Below are positions 7,819 through 15,083 of a stretch of DNA of 21,056 bases, piece after piece. Within the stretch, counting starts at the first letter, position 1; each line of letters starts with the position of its first letter. The notes beneath the pieces were generated by a model. The model was not told where the DNA came from, made no database searches, and saw only the letters and a program-made list of their open reading frames with translations. The translations under genes were made by a program, and so were the position numbers. Where the stretch lies: NCBI GenBank assembly GCA_002497765.1, contig DAET01000046.1, positions 60,985 through 82,040 of the forward strand, given 5' to 3'. Source of the DNA: Euryarchaeota archaeon UBA486. Its GTDB lineage: Archaea > Thermoplasmatota > Poseidoniia > Poseidoniales > Poseidoniaceae.

Positions 7819-9003
7819 ATGCGCATCGGCGTGGTGGTCAATCCCGACGCCGGTCTCGGTGGGAAATTGGGGTTCAAAGGCAGCGACGGTCGTGCAGCAG
7901 AAGCCCGGGCGGCCGGGGCTGAAGACCGTGCGGGCCCCCGCATGAATCAGTGCCTTGTCCACCTCGCCGACCTCGCTTCGTCGTCGCTCAATCGAACAGG
8001 TGTTCAGTTGACCCTTGTGGCTTGGGAGGGTCGCATGGGTGGCACCTGGGTGCCGGGCCTCGGGGATGAGCGTCACATTGCGTTGACCACCATGGGGTCT
8101 ACTCCTGCCAGCACGGCGCCGGAGGACACGGCGAGGTTGGTGAGTGAACTTGTTGAGGCCGGTGTTGAAGCCATTCTCTACGCCGGTGGCGACGGAACGA
8201 CCCGCGACATCGTGAACGCCTTGGAAGCCGAAGGCCCTGAGGCGCAAACCATTGCTCTCATCGGTGTTCCTGGCGGCGTGAAAATGCACTCGGGCTGCTT
8301 CGCCACCACACCAAAGGCCGCTGCAGAGGTGGCTTTGGCCTTCGCACTCGGCGATCTTCGAACGGCCATCACCGAGGTCATGGACCTTGACGAAACGGTC
8401 TACGCCAAGGGGGAATGGAAGGTGCGCATGTACGGTGAGGCGTGGACGCCTTCTTCCCCACGATTCATGCAGGGCGCCAAGGAGCAGGTGGAGCGTGTGA
8501 GTGAGGAAGACACCATCGAAGGTTTGGCCCACCACGTCAGCACCTTGCTCCAGGACGAGCCCGACCTGATGGTCGTTTGGGGGAGCGGGGGGACCTTGCG
8601 CCGCATGGGCGAACACCTCGACCTTGAATTGACCCTGCTTGGCATTGACATACAGCACGGGGGCACGGTGCACGCTGACTTGAACGAACAGGGGTTGCTG
8701 GAGGTGATCAGCGCTCACACCAACGCCGACGGGCAGCGCCCGCTTCTTCTGCTTCTCTCGCCCATGGGCGGTCAAGGTTTTCTCATCGGGCGGGGCAACC
8801 TCCAACTCTCACCCGATGTGCTCCGCGTCATCGGCCACGGCAACATCTTGGGCGTTGCCACCCCTTCGAAACTCATCGGTTTGGAAGCGGTTCGAATTGA
8901 TACGGGAGACGACGACCTCGATGCCGAGTTCCAAGCCAAGCGGTTCATCAAAATCCTCCAGGGCTTCAGGACCACGCGGCTCATCCGTGTGGCAGAACTT
9001 TGA
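7819..9003 (+). CDS. ATP-NAD kinase family protein (archaeal type)
   Basis: It probably phosphorylates NAD+ to NADP+. The 394-residue protein starts MRIGVVVNPDAGLGGKLGFK, typical of the archaeal ATP-NAD kinase family (COG3199), which is longer than bacterial NadK. The nucleotide-binding GGDGT signature is at residues 123-127 (YAGGDGTTRDI) and is followed by GVPGGVKMHSGCFATTP, the substrate-loop region of the family. A later stretch, SPMGGQGFLIGRGN, is also typical. The open frame reaches back to a TTG at 7764 region, but ATG 7819 matches the family N-terminus; TGAGGGAG lies about 17 bases upstream, rather far. The sirtuin gene follows after 86 bases on the same strand, which makes an NAD(P)-metabolism pair. 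The family assignment is good. Substrate preference (ATP or polyphosphate, NAD or another diphosphate acceptor) cannot be read from sequence. Confidence 0.88.
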   Translation: MRIGVVVNPDAGLGGKLGFKGSDGRAAEARAAGAEDRAGPRMNQCLVHLADLASSSLNRTGVQLTLVAWEGRMGGTWVPGLGDERHIALTTMGSTPASTAPEDTARLVSELVEAGVEAILYAGGDGTTRDIVNALEAEGPEAQTIALIGVPGGVKMHSGCFATTPKAAAEVALAFALGDLRTAITEVMDLDETVYAKGEWKVRMYGEAWTPSSPRFMQGAKEQVERVSEEDTIEGLAHHVSTLLQDEPDLMVVWGSGGTLRRMGEHLDLELTLLGIDIQHGGTVHADLNEQGLLEVISAHTNADGQRPLLLLLSPMGGQGFLIGRGNLQLSPDVLRVIGHGNILGVATPSKLIGLEAVRIDTGDDDLDAEFQAKRFIKILQGFRTTRLIRVAEL

Positions 9004-9072
9004 GGCAGAACTTCGTCCGATTTTGTGAAACATGGCTGACATGAATCGGTCTTGCGAATTTCAAATAGCGTC

Positions 9073-9080
9073 GAGGAGGT
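9073..9080 (+). promoter_or_regulatory. Strong Shine-Dalgarno site for the sirtuin gene
   Basis: GAGGAGGT lies 9 bases before ATG 9090. It is the most complete ribosome site in the window and fixes the sirtuin start. Confidence 0.7.
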
Positions 9081-9089
9081 CATACCGTT

Positions 9090-9803
9090 ATGCAAGGAAA
9101 ACGTGTTGTGGTGTTGACAGGAGCAGGAATATCGGCAGAATCTGGCATTCGAACGTTCCGAGATGACGGTGGACTTTGGGAGAATCATCGGCTGGAAGAC
9201 GTGGCCACACCCGAAGCTTGGCGAGCCGACCCCGGCTTGGTGTGGCGGTTCTATCAAGCGCGCCGACGCCAACTCAACGAGGTAAAACCGAACCCCGCCC
9301 ACGAGGCTCTGGCACAACTAGCGGAGGGTTTGGACAATTTCACCCTCATCACACAGAACGTCGACGATCTTCACGAGCGAGGCGGAAGCAGCGACGTCGT
9401 CCACATGCACGGGCAACTTGTGACGCTGCGCTGCGAAGCAAGTGGACGAAGCGAGGTCCGAATGAGCGACAGTGACCTCAGCGATACGTTCCTGCGCTGC
9501 TCGTGTTGCGTTGAGCCCGCACGTCTTCGCCCCGACATCGTGTGGTTCGGTGAAATGCCCATGCACATGGAGGCCATTTACGCAGCCGTGGATGCTTGTG
9601 AGGTGTTCGTGGTGGTGGGAAGTTCGGGCCATGTTTACCCGGCCGCTGATCTTGTTCACATCGCCAAAGCCAACGGGGCGCGCACAGTGCTGGTCAACGC
9701 TGAGGCGCCGCTCAACGTCGAAGCGTTTGATGAGGTGCACCTTGGCAAGGCCGGCGAGTTGCTTCCAGGGCTCGTCGAAACGTGGCTTTCGGATAACGAA
9801 TGA
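9090..9803 (+). CDS. cobB: NAD-dependent protein deacylase, CobB-like sirtuin
   Basis: It removes acyl groups from protein lysines using NAD+, releasing nicotinamide and O-acyl-ADP-ribose. The 237-residue protein is close to E. coli CobB: GAGISAESGI (11-20) and FRDDGGLW (23-30) form the NAD pocket, TQNVDDLH begins at Thr88 (Gln89, Asn90, Asp92), and the catalytic His107 lies in HMHGQL. GSSGHVYPAA and a C-terminal Rossmann segment follow. Tyr55 and Arg58 (FYQARR) form the YxxR pair that favours negatively charged acyl groups such as succinyl in class III sirtuins. The zinc region is reduced: RCEAS has one cysteine and RCSCC supplies the rest, similar to CobB. It lies downstream of the ATP-NAD kinase on the same strand and has its own strong ribosome site. 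Its stop is 7 bases from the stop of the convergent zinc-ribbon gene. The closeness to a bacterial enzyme suggests acquisition from bacteria. Confidence 0.94.
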   Translation: MQGKRVVVLTGAGISAESGIRTFRDDGGLWENHRLEDVATPEAWRADPGLVWRFYQARRRQLNEVKPNPAHEALAQLAEGLDNFTLITQNVDDLHERGGSSDVVHMHGQLVTLRCEASGRSEVRMSDSDLSDTFLRCSCCVEPARLRPDIVWFGEMPMHMEAIYAAVDACEVFVVVGSSGHVYPAADLVHIAKANGARTVLVNAEAPLNVEAFDEVHLGKAGELLPGLVETWLSDNE

Positions 9804-9810
9804 CCGACCG

Positions 9811-10572
9811 TCAATCCATGCCGACCACGAACACATGATCGCACTTGGGGCATTGCACCTCGCCTTGATGTTCGATGGGGAAGCGCAAGTTTGCTCCACA
9901 AGCCGGGCAAGGTGACCTGACCATTGGATTGGCGGGTGCTGTTGGTGCAGTCTCGGCAACGAGGCCTTGTGCTTCGAGTTGATACTCCATCACCAATTTT
10001 GCGACGGCCGAGATCAAAAACACGACCAGGCCGAGTTTGATGCCAAGGTTCCCGAACTTGATCGATGAAATCAACCATTCAAACTCGTCGTCGCTGCAGT
10101 TGCTTGCTCCACCCATGGCGCAGAAGCTGCCCAGGACAATGATCAGCAACACTGCCAACACGATGAGGACGCAGGAGGCGGCCATCATTACGCCACCAAT
10201 GCCCATGCCCGACTGTGCGAGTTGCGTCTGTTTGATGGTCTCTTCAACCTGTTCAATGCCCGCCGGCAGGTGCATTTTCCCTTCGTCGTCAACCGTTGGA
10301 CTTTGCAGCATCACCTTGGGCTTTCGTCCGTGTGTTGAAATGAACACAAAAATGGCGATCATGAGGGGCGGAAGCGCGCAAAGAAACGACATCACGGGCG
10401 TGATGAGTTCCTCGCACTCATCCCTCTCCGGAGCGGTGGTGTTCAAGTCGCAACCGGTGATGAAGGGAAACACCAGGTACCAACCGAGCGTGATAAGAAC
10501 GAACAGGCCGCTTAAGCCACCGATTCGCTTCAGCATGCTTGCTAATGTTTGGATGAACTTTTGAAATTTCAC
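9811..10572 (-). CDS. Membrane protein with C-terminal zinc ribbon, function unknown
   Basis: Not recognised. The 253-residue protein has four likely membrane helices, near 19-38, 57-79, 123-150 and 175-197. The first and third loops each carry two cysteines (TGCDLNTTAPERDEC and CAMGGASNC) that could form disulfides outside the cell. After a Thr/Pro/Ala linker a zinc ribbon closes the protein: Cys222, Cys225, Cys241 and Cys244 in a CPAC-x15-CPKC arrangement. With an even number of spans, the ribbon and the N-terminus would both be cytoplasmic. Start choice is weak: the longest frame begins with GTG at 10572 and no clear ribosome site precedes it; ATG at 10536 is the alternative. The gene lies 65 bases downstream of pyrG on the same strand and may share its transcript. 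No enzymatic motif is visible. Confidence 0.75.
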   Translation of the reverse strand: MKFQKFIQTLASMLKRIGGLSGLFVLITLGWYLVFPFITGCDLNTTAPERDECEELITPVMSFLCALPPLMIAIFVFISTHGRKPKVMLQSPTVDDEGKMHLPAGIEQVEETIKQTQLAQSGMGIGGVMMAASCVLIVLAVLLIIVLGSFCAMGGASNCSDDEFEWLISSIKFGNLGIKLGLVVFLISAVAKLVMEYQLEAQGLVAETAPTAPANPMVRSPCPACGANLRFPIEHQGEVQCPKCDHVFVVGMD

Positions 10573-10637
10573 CCGTGAACAACGGTTTCACGACTCATGG
10601 GGGCCTTTGATTGGGCTGGTGAGAGGGAACCATGGCT

Positions 10638-12269
10638 TCAGTCGAGCTGGCCGGAGGCTGCTTTGAGCAGGCCGAGGAAAGGTGGGCTGGGCCTGCCCGG
10701 GCGGGATTTGAATTCCGGGTGAAACTGCACACCAACGTAGTAAGGGTGGTCGTTGAGTTCGAAAATTTCGCACCGTTGACCAGATTCGTCCTTGCCGACA
10801 AAGACCAGCCCGGCTTCTTCGATGCGTTCGATGAGGTCGGGGTTGACCTCGTAGCGGTGTCGGTGGCGCTCGTCCACTGCGTCGCCCGGGCCGTACAGGG
10901 CTCGAATGGTTGAACCGTCATGTTGCCACAGGGTTGGGCGACTGCCCAGTCGCATCGTACCCCCGAGGTGCGTTTTGGAAATTTCAGGCATGAACACAAC
11001 CGCAGCGTGTTCGGGATTGTCCTCAAACTCCGTGGAGTTTGCACCCTTCATGCCCAAGACATTTCTGCAGAATTCAATGGTGGCGATTTGCAAGCCGAGG
11101 CAGATGCCGAGGTAGGGGACGTCTTCGGTTCGTGCGTAATGAGCGGCTTTGATCTTCCCCTCTACGCCGCGGTCGCCAAACCCGCCGGGAACCAAGACGC
11201 CGTCCGCTTCACGAAGCGCCTTCCACGCCGTGTTGTGCTCTTCGCCGTCCCAGCCATCTTCGAGGTGGCTGGCCTCAATCCAATCGATGACAAGTTTTCG
11301 GTCCACAGCCATGGCGGCGTGCTGCAGGCTCTTGATGACGGAAAGGTAAGCGTCGGAGAGGTCGGTGTACTTCCCAACCATGGCGATGTGAACCTCTTCG
11401 GCCAAGGTATCAAGGTGGTAGGCCATGGCCTTCCATTCGTCCAGCATGCCGGTGGCTGAACAGTCTACGCCGAGGATATCGCACAAGCCCTGCTCCTGAA
11501 GCATCAGCGGAACGTGGTAGATGTTGGGGACATCGTGCGTGGACATGACAGCCTCAGGTTTGACGTGGCAAAACGCTGCAAGTTTGTTCCGAGTTTCATC
11601 GTTCAGCGGTGCAGAGGAACGGCACACCAAGATGTCGGGTGTGATGCCCAATCCACGGAGTTCCTTGACCGTATGTTGGGTTGGTTTGGTCTTCTGTTCG
11701 CCGACAGGACCCATGACTGGCACAAGGGAAACATGGACGAAGGTGACGTTTTCACGGCCAACACGGAACTGGAATTGGCGAAGGGCCTCGACGTAGGGTG
11801 ATGATTCGATGTCGCCAACGGTACCTCCGAGTTCGATGATGCAGGCATCGGGGGTTTCGTCGCTGCCGTCAGCGGGCCTTGCCGCCACGTCTTCGATCCA
11901 ATCTTGCACGGCGTCGGTGATATGGGGGATCACCTGCACCGTCTTGCCGAGGTAGTCTCCACGGCGCTCGGCTTCGATGACCTTGGCGTAGATTTTCCCG
12001 GTCGTGAGGTTGTTGTCCTTGGACAGGTTGATGTCAAGGAAGCGTTCGTAGTTGCCGAGGTCAAGGTCAACTTCGCCACCGTCGTCAAGGACGAAGACTT
12101 CGCCGTGTTCAAACGGTGACATGGTCCCTGCATCGCTGTTGAGGTAGGGGTCAATCTTGATCGAGGTGACCCGCAGGCCAGCGGCTTTCAGCAGCACGCC
12201 GATGCTGCTGGCGGTGACACCTTTTCCGAGTCCTGAGAGGACTCCCCCGCTGACCACGACGTACTTCAT
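10638..12269 (-). CDS. pyrG: CTP synthase (glutamine-hydrolysing), eukaryote-like sequence
   Basis: It aminates UTP to CTP with ATP and glutamine. The 543 residues contain the synthetase domain with the P-loop SGGVLSGLGKG (7-17), the UTP/Mg region EHGEVFVLDDGGEVDLDLG, and IIELGGTVGDIES. A class I glutamine amidotransferase follows, with the nucleophile Cys390 in LGICLGLQ and His517/Glu519 in FHPEF. Several stretches read like eukaryotic CTPS rather than bacterial PyrG: the VLDDGGEVDLDLGNYERFLD block (E. coli has VTEDGAETDLDLGHYERF), KDNNLTTGKIY, the ERHRHR-YEVNP block, and the end SRPGRPSPPFLGLL. It lacks the phosphorylated C-terminal tail that makes eukaryotic enzymes longer. The ATG at 12269 is clear from the MKYVVVSGGV start. 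It is divergent from tdh, with the zinc-ribbon membrane protein downstream. Confidence 0.97.
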   Translation of the reverse strand: MKYVVVSGGVLSGLGKGVTASSIGVLLKAAGLRVTSIKIDPYLNSDAGTMSPFEHGEVFVLDDGGEVDLDLGNYERFLDINLSKDNNLTTGKIYAKVIEAERRGDYLGKTVQVIPHITDAVQDWIEDVAARPADGSDETPDACIIELGGTVGDIESSPYVEALRQFQFRVGRENVTFVHVSLVPVMGPVGEQKTKPTQHTVKELRGLGITPDILVCRSSAPLNDETRNKLAAFCHVKPEAVMSTHDVPNIYHVPLMLQEQGLCDILGVDCSATGMLDEWKAMAYHLDTLAEEVHIAMVGKYTDLSDAYLSVIKSLQHAAMAVDRKLVIDWIEASHLEDGWDGEEHNTAWKALREADGVLVPGGFGDRGVEGKIKAAHYARTEDVPYLGICLGLQIATIEFCRNVLGMKGANSTEFEDNPEHAAVVFMPEISKTHLGGTMRLGSRPTLWQHDGSTIRALYGPGDAVDERHRHRYEVNPDLIERIEEAGLVFVGKDESGQRCEIFELNDHPYYVGVQFHPEFKSRPGRPSPPFLGLLKAASGQLD

Positions 12270-12402
12270 TGCAACATCAACGGGCTTTGAGGCCGTCGCG
12301 CCTACCTAATCAACATACCGAACCGTCCCGACAATCGCGTGCCAAGACAACGTGAGCGAAGGATGAAAAGGCGTCCGACGAACAACACAGCGAGGGCGGA
12401 CC

Positions 12403-13455
12403 ATGGCATCGATACCTGCAACCATGATGGCATGGACCAAGACCCGTGCCGAGGTTGGTGGCTTCTCCAAGGAAGAACACGCTGTGCCTTCGCCGGCCGC
12501 AGGTGAAGTTCTCATCAAGACCCAATCCACCTCGGTTTGCGGCACGGACATCCACATCTGGAAATGGGACCAATGGAGTCGGGACAACGTGCCGCTTGGC
12601 ACCGTTACCGGACACGAAACCAGCGGGACGGTGGTGGCTGTGGGCGATGGGGTCTCCTCGCACAAGGTCGGCGACCTCATCGCCGTTGAGTGTCATCTTG
12701 CTTGCTGGAATTGCCCTCGTTGCGAGGAAGGAAACGCTCATGTTTGTGAAAACGGGTCGATTTTCGGCGTCCATGGCAACGGTGCCTTCGCCCCGTACTT
12801 TGTGGTCCCTGCTGTCAACGCCCGCCATGTGCCCAACGGCCTCGACCCCGGTCATGCTTCCATTCAGGATCCCCTGGGCAATGCCATCCACACCTTGACG
12901 GGCGGTCCCGTTGAGGGAGCGACGGTCGCTGTTCACGGTCTAGGCCCCATCGGGTTGTTCGCCGTGAACGCCGCCAAAGCCATGGGTGCTGCCAAGGTCA
13001 TTGCCGTGGACTGGGACAACACCTACCGCATGGCGCTCGCCGAGGAATTGGGTGCCGACTTGGTGCTCGGGAAAGACCATGACGTGGTTGCCAGCATCCT
13101 CCAGGCAACCGACGGGCGCGGCGTGGACAACAGCTGCGAGTTTTCAGGGGCTGCCTCAGCCCTCTCCAATGCCATTCACTCCACCCGAATGGGAGGCTAT
13201 GTCAACGTCCTGTCCGTGTACGGTGGCGGCACCCCAGAGGTGCCCATGAACGAGGTCGTGTTCCGCTACTTGCACCTCAAGGGCATCAACGGCCGAAAGA
13301 TGTGGTCAACATGGGACACCATGCATGACTTGTTGGAGCAAGGCCTCATCGACGTGGACAAAGTCGTCACCCATCGCATGGACATTGACGACTTCGAAGA
13401 AGCCGTTCAGTTGGCCATGGAAGGCAACTGCGGCAAAGTCGTGCTTGACTTCTGA
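12403..13455 (+). CDS. tdh: L-threonine 3-dehydrogenase, zinc-dependent MDR family
   Basis: It oxidises L-threonine with NAD+ to 2-amino-3-ketobutyrate, which is then cleaved to glycine and acetyl-CoA or decays to aminoacetone. The 350-residue protein matches the zinc alcohol-dehydrogenase fold: catalytic zinc ligands Cys46 (SVCGTDIHIW) and His71-Glu72 (GHE), structural zinc cysteines at 101, 104, 107 and 115, the DPLGNAIHT segment, and a Rossmann HGLGPIG around 178-184. The blocks TDIHIWKWDQW, DPLGNA and GINGRKMWSTW are specific to threonine dehydrogenase rather than to alcohol or sorbitol dehydrogenases. ATG 12403 has GAGGG at 12392-12396, 6 bases upstream. Met8 or Met9 would be closer to the usual family length. 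The stop lies 3 bases from the stop of the convergent HMG-CoA synthase gene. No 2-amino-3-ketobutyrate ligase is visible nearby. Confidence 0.92.
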   Translation: MASIPATMMAWTKTRAEVGGFSKEEHAVPSPAAGEVLIKTQSTSVCGTDIHIWKWDQWSRDNVPLGTVTGHETSGTVVAVGDGVSSHKVGDLIAVECHLACWNCPRCEEGNAHVCENGSIFGVHGNGAFAPYFVVPAVNARHVPNGLDPGHASIQDPLGNAIHTLTGGPVEGATVAVHGLGPIGLFAVNAAKAMGAAKVIAVDWDNTYRMALAEELGADLVLGKDHDVVASILQATDGRGVDNSCEFSGAASALSNAIHSTRMGGYVNVLSVYGGGTPEVPMNEVVFRYLHLKGINGRKMWSTWDTMHDLLEQGLIDVDKVVTHRMDIDDFEEAVQLAMEGNCGKVVLDF

Positions 13456-13458
13456 GGT

Positions 13459-15030
13459 TCAAGCCTTGATCCAACGGTAGCGTCGTGCCCCTTCCTCAAC
13501 GCCTTCTTCACCGATGTCAACGAGAGCGAATTCGCCCTTGGGCTCAATCACGCTGTTGTCTTGGGTGCCCTTGTGGAGGTTTTCGTAGGTCACGTGGTCG
13601 ATGGCCATGCGTCCTGCGAGGCGCTCAAACAAGCGCCAGGTGGCGACCACTTCTCGCCAACGGGGGTTGACTTTGCCTTCGAAGACCTTGGCTTTGGCTC
13701 CCGAGCCATAGCCGCACATGCCGAACAAGGTGTTGTCGAGGTTGCTGTTGTCCTCGAGGTCGGACTCAAACGTCGACATCAACGCAAGGAAGATGGAGCC
13801 GGTGTATTGATTGCCAATCAGGCTGCTCGCACGCTGGCCTTTCTCGATGCGCTCTGCGTGAAACTGCGTATACTGGGTGGTTTTGGAAATCTTCCGACGG
13901 TAGGCGTCCTTTTCCTTCTCCCAAGCCGCCAGTGTCTCCTCGTCATCGGAGCCAGGGCGTTCAGGCATGGGACCAATCTCGGCCACCACGTCCTCCCACA
14001 TCGCTGTGTGCTCACGATCGTGGCGAAACACGTCGGGGAACATCCGCTTGGCTTGGTAGGCATAGGGCAAGTGCATGATGATGCGAGACCACTGCTCGGT
14101 GAACGGGTCATCCGTCGATGGCTCAATGCGGCCAGCCCGCTCGGCTTTGTTGCTGAAATCAAAGAAGGCTTGGCGAACAGCATTTTGATAGCAGAGGTTG
14201 GAAAATTGCCCGTCGAAAACGGGGTCGTCTCGGTGGACGCTGACCTTTTCTTCACCGTGGGCGAAGATGCCGAGTTTCCTGACAGTGGATTTCGGCAGAT
14301 GGCGGATCATCCGGTCAACGAGACCTTTCTTGACGGTCTGACCGGCTTCCTGAGCGAGTTGAATGACGTTGGAAATAACCGAGCGAATGGACACCTCTCG
14401 GCGGGGCTTGAAGAAATCGTGGACCGGCGTGGTTGAGACGCCGATGCAGTCGGGGATTTCAAGCAGTCGCGGGTTGCGTCGAATGAGCAAGGCGCCACCA
14501 CCCGCTCCCTGTGTGTACTCTCCGGAGGATTCCAACGCGTATTTGGCGTTGTCAGAGAAAATCACGATACCCAAGCGCTCGTCGTTTTCACTGGAGCGTG
14601 CCACCCAGTCCAGCGTGGTGTGGAGGGCATCGACAGCGCCAATGCACGCAAAGGTCATGTCGACCACATCGCAGGTGCGGAAGCAATCCTCACCAAAGCG
14701 TTCGGCGTAGCGCTGGGTCAACATGTCGACGATGTAGGTCGCCGTTGGTTTTGCGCCGTCAAGCGCTGATTCAGTGCCGAGGTACATGCGACCGATGGTC
14801 CTCGGGTCGAGACCGTTTCGGTCAATGAGTTGCATCACGGCCATGGCGCCCATCGTGGCGGTGTCTTCGTGAACATCGGGGATGGCCATGGCCTCAAGCC
14901 CGAGGCCTTTGCTGAGCTTCCCGTAGTCCGCTCCTCGAAGGTCAGCGAAGTCCTTCATGTCCATGTAGAGGCGAGGAAAATGAATCGCAATGTCGTCGAT
15001 GCCGACAGGGGTGTTACTTTCTTCGGGCAC
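13459..15030 (-). CDS. mvaS: Hydroxymethylglutaryl-CoA synthase, MvaS/eukaryote-like, enlarged
   Basis: It condenses acetyl-CoA and acetoacetyl-CoA to HMG-CoA at the head of the mevalonate pathway for archaeal isoprenoid lipids. The catalytic set is present: Glu87 (GTESALDGAK), Cys129 (MTFACIGAVDA) and His320 (HLPYAYQAKRM), with YTQGAGGGALL, QYTGSIFLALMS and GYGSGAKA. These blocks match bacterial MvaS better than the short archaeal HMG-CoA synthase. At 523 residues it is far longer than bacterial MvaS (about 390); extra sequence lies between Cys129 and His320 and in a charged helical insert after His320. The frame continues to ATG 15084, whose A is shared with the thermosome stop (TGATG). GTG 15030 is preferred because GAGG lies 7 bases upstream and the protein then begins like MvaS. 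The ATG start would add 18 residues (541 total). Confidence 0.92.
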   Translation of the reverse strand: MPEESNTPVGIDDIAIHFPRLYMDMKDFADLRGADYGKLSKGLGLEAMAIPDVHEDTATMGAMAVMQLIDRNGLDPRTIGRMYLGTESALDGAKPTATYIVDMLTQRYAERFGEDCFRTCDVVDMTFACIGAVDALHTTLDWVARSSENDERLGIVIFSDNAKYALESSGEYTQGAGGGALLIRRNPRLLEIPDCIGVSTTPVHDFFKPRREVSIRSVISNVIQLAQEAGQTVKKGLVDRMIRHLPKSTVRKLGIFAHGEEKVSVHRDDPVFDGQFSNLCYQNAVRQAFFDFSNKAERAGRIEPSTDDPFTEQWSRIIMHLPYAYQAKRMFPDVFRHDREHTAMWEDVVAEIGPMPERPGSDDEETLAAWEKEKDAYRRKISKTTQYTQFHAERIEKGQRASSLIGNQYTGSIFLALMSTFESDLEDNSNLDNTLFGMCGYGSGAKAKVFEGKVNPRWREVVATWRLFERLAGRMAIDHVTYENLHKGTQDNSVIEPKGEFALVDIGEEGVEEGARRYRWIKA

Positions 15031-15037
15031 CTTTGTT

Positions 15038-15041
15038 CCTC
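15038..15041 (-). promoter_or_regulatory. Ribosome site deciding the HMG-CoA synthase start
   Basis: GAGG lies 7 bases upstream of GTG 15030. The competing ATG at 15084 has a GAGGT only 3 bases away, too close for normal use. A TATA-like CATATAC (15050-15056) about 20-26 bases upstream of the GTG might also act as an internal promoter, but that is weak. Confidence 0.4.
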
Positions 15042-15083
15042 GGACCTTCAGTATATGAAGGGCAGGTTTCAACCATGGGCCCA

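Noticed and set aside
7789..8805. A 338-codon open frame on the minus strand
   Set aside because: It is antisense to the ATP-NAD kinase, which carries the GGDGT signature and family N-terminus.
10575..10591. GTGAA/TTCAC inverted repeat between pyrG and the zinc-ribbon gene
   Set aside because: Only five base pairs with a seven-base loop and no T-run, so it is too weak to call a terminator or operator.
12270..12402. Possible promoters between pyrG and tdh
   Set aside because: The AT-richer stretch near 12302-12321 lacks a convincing TATA box in either direction, although both genes must be transcribed from here or nearby.
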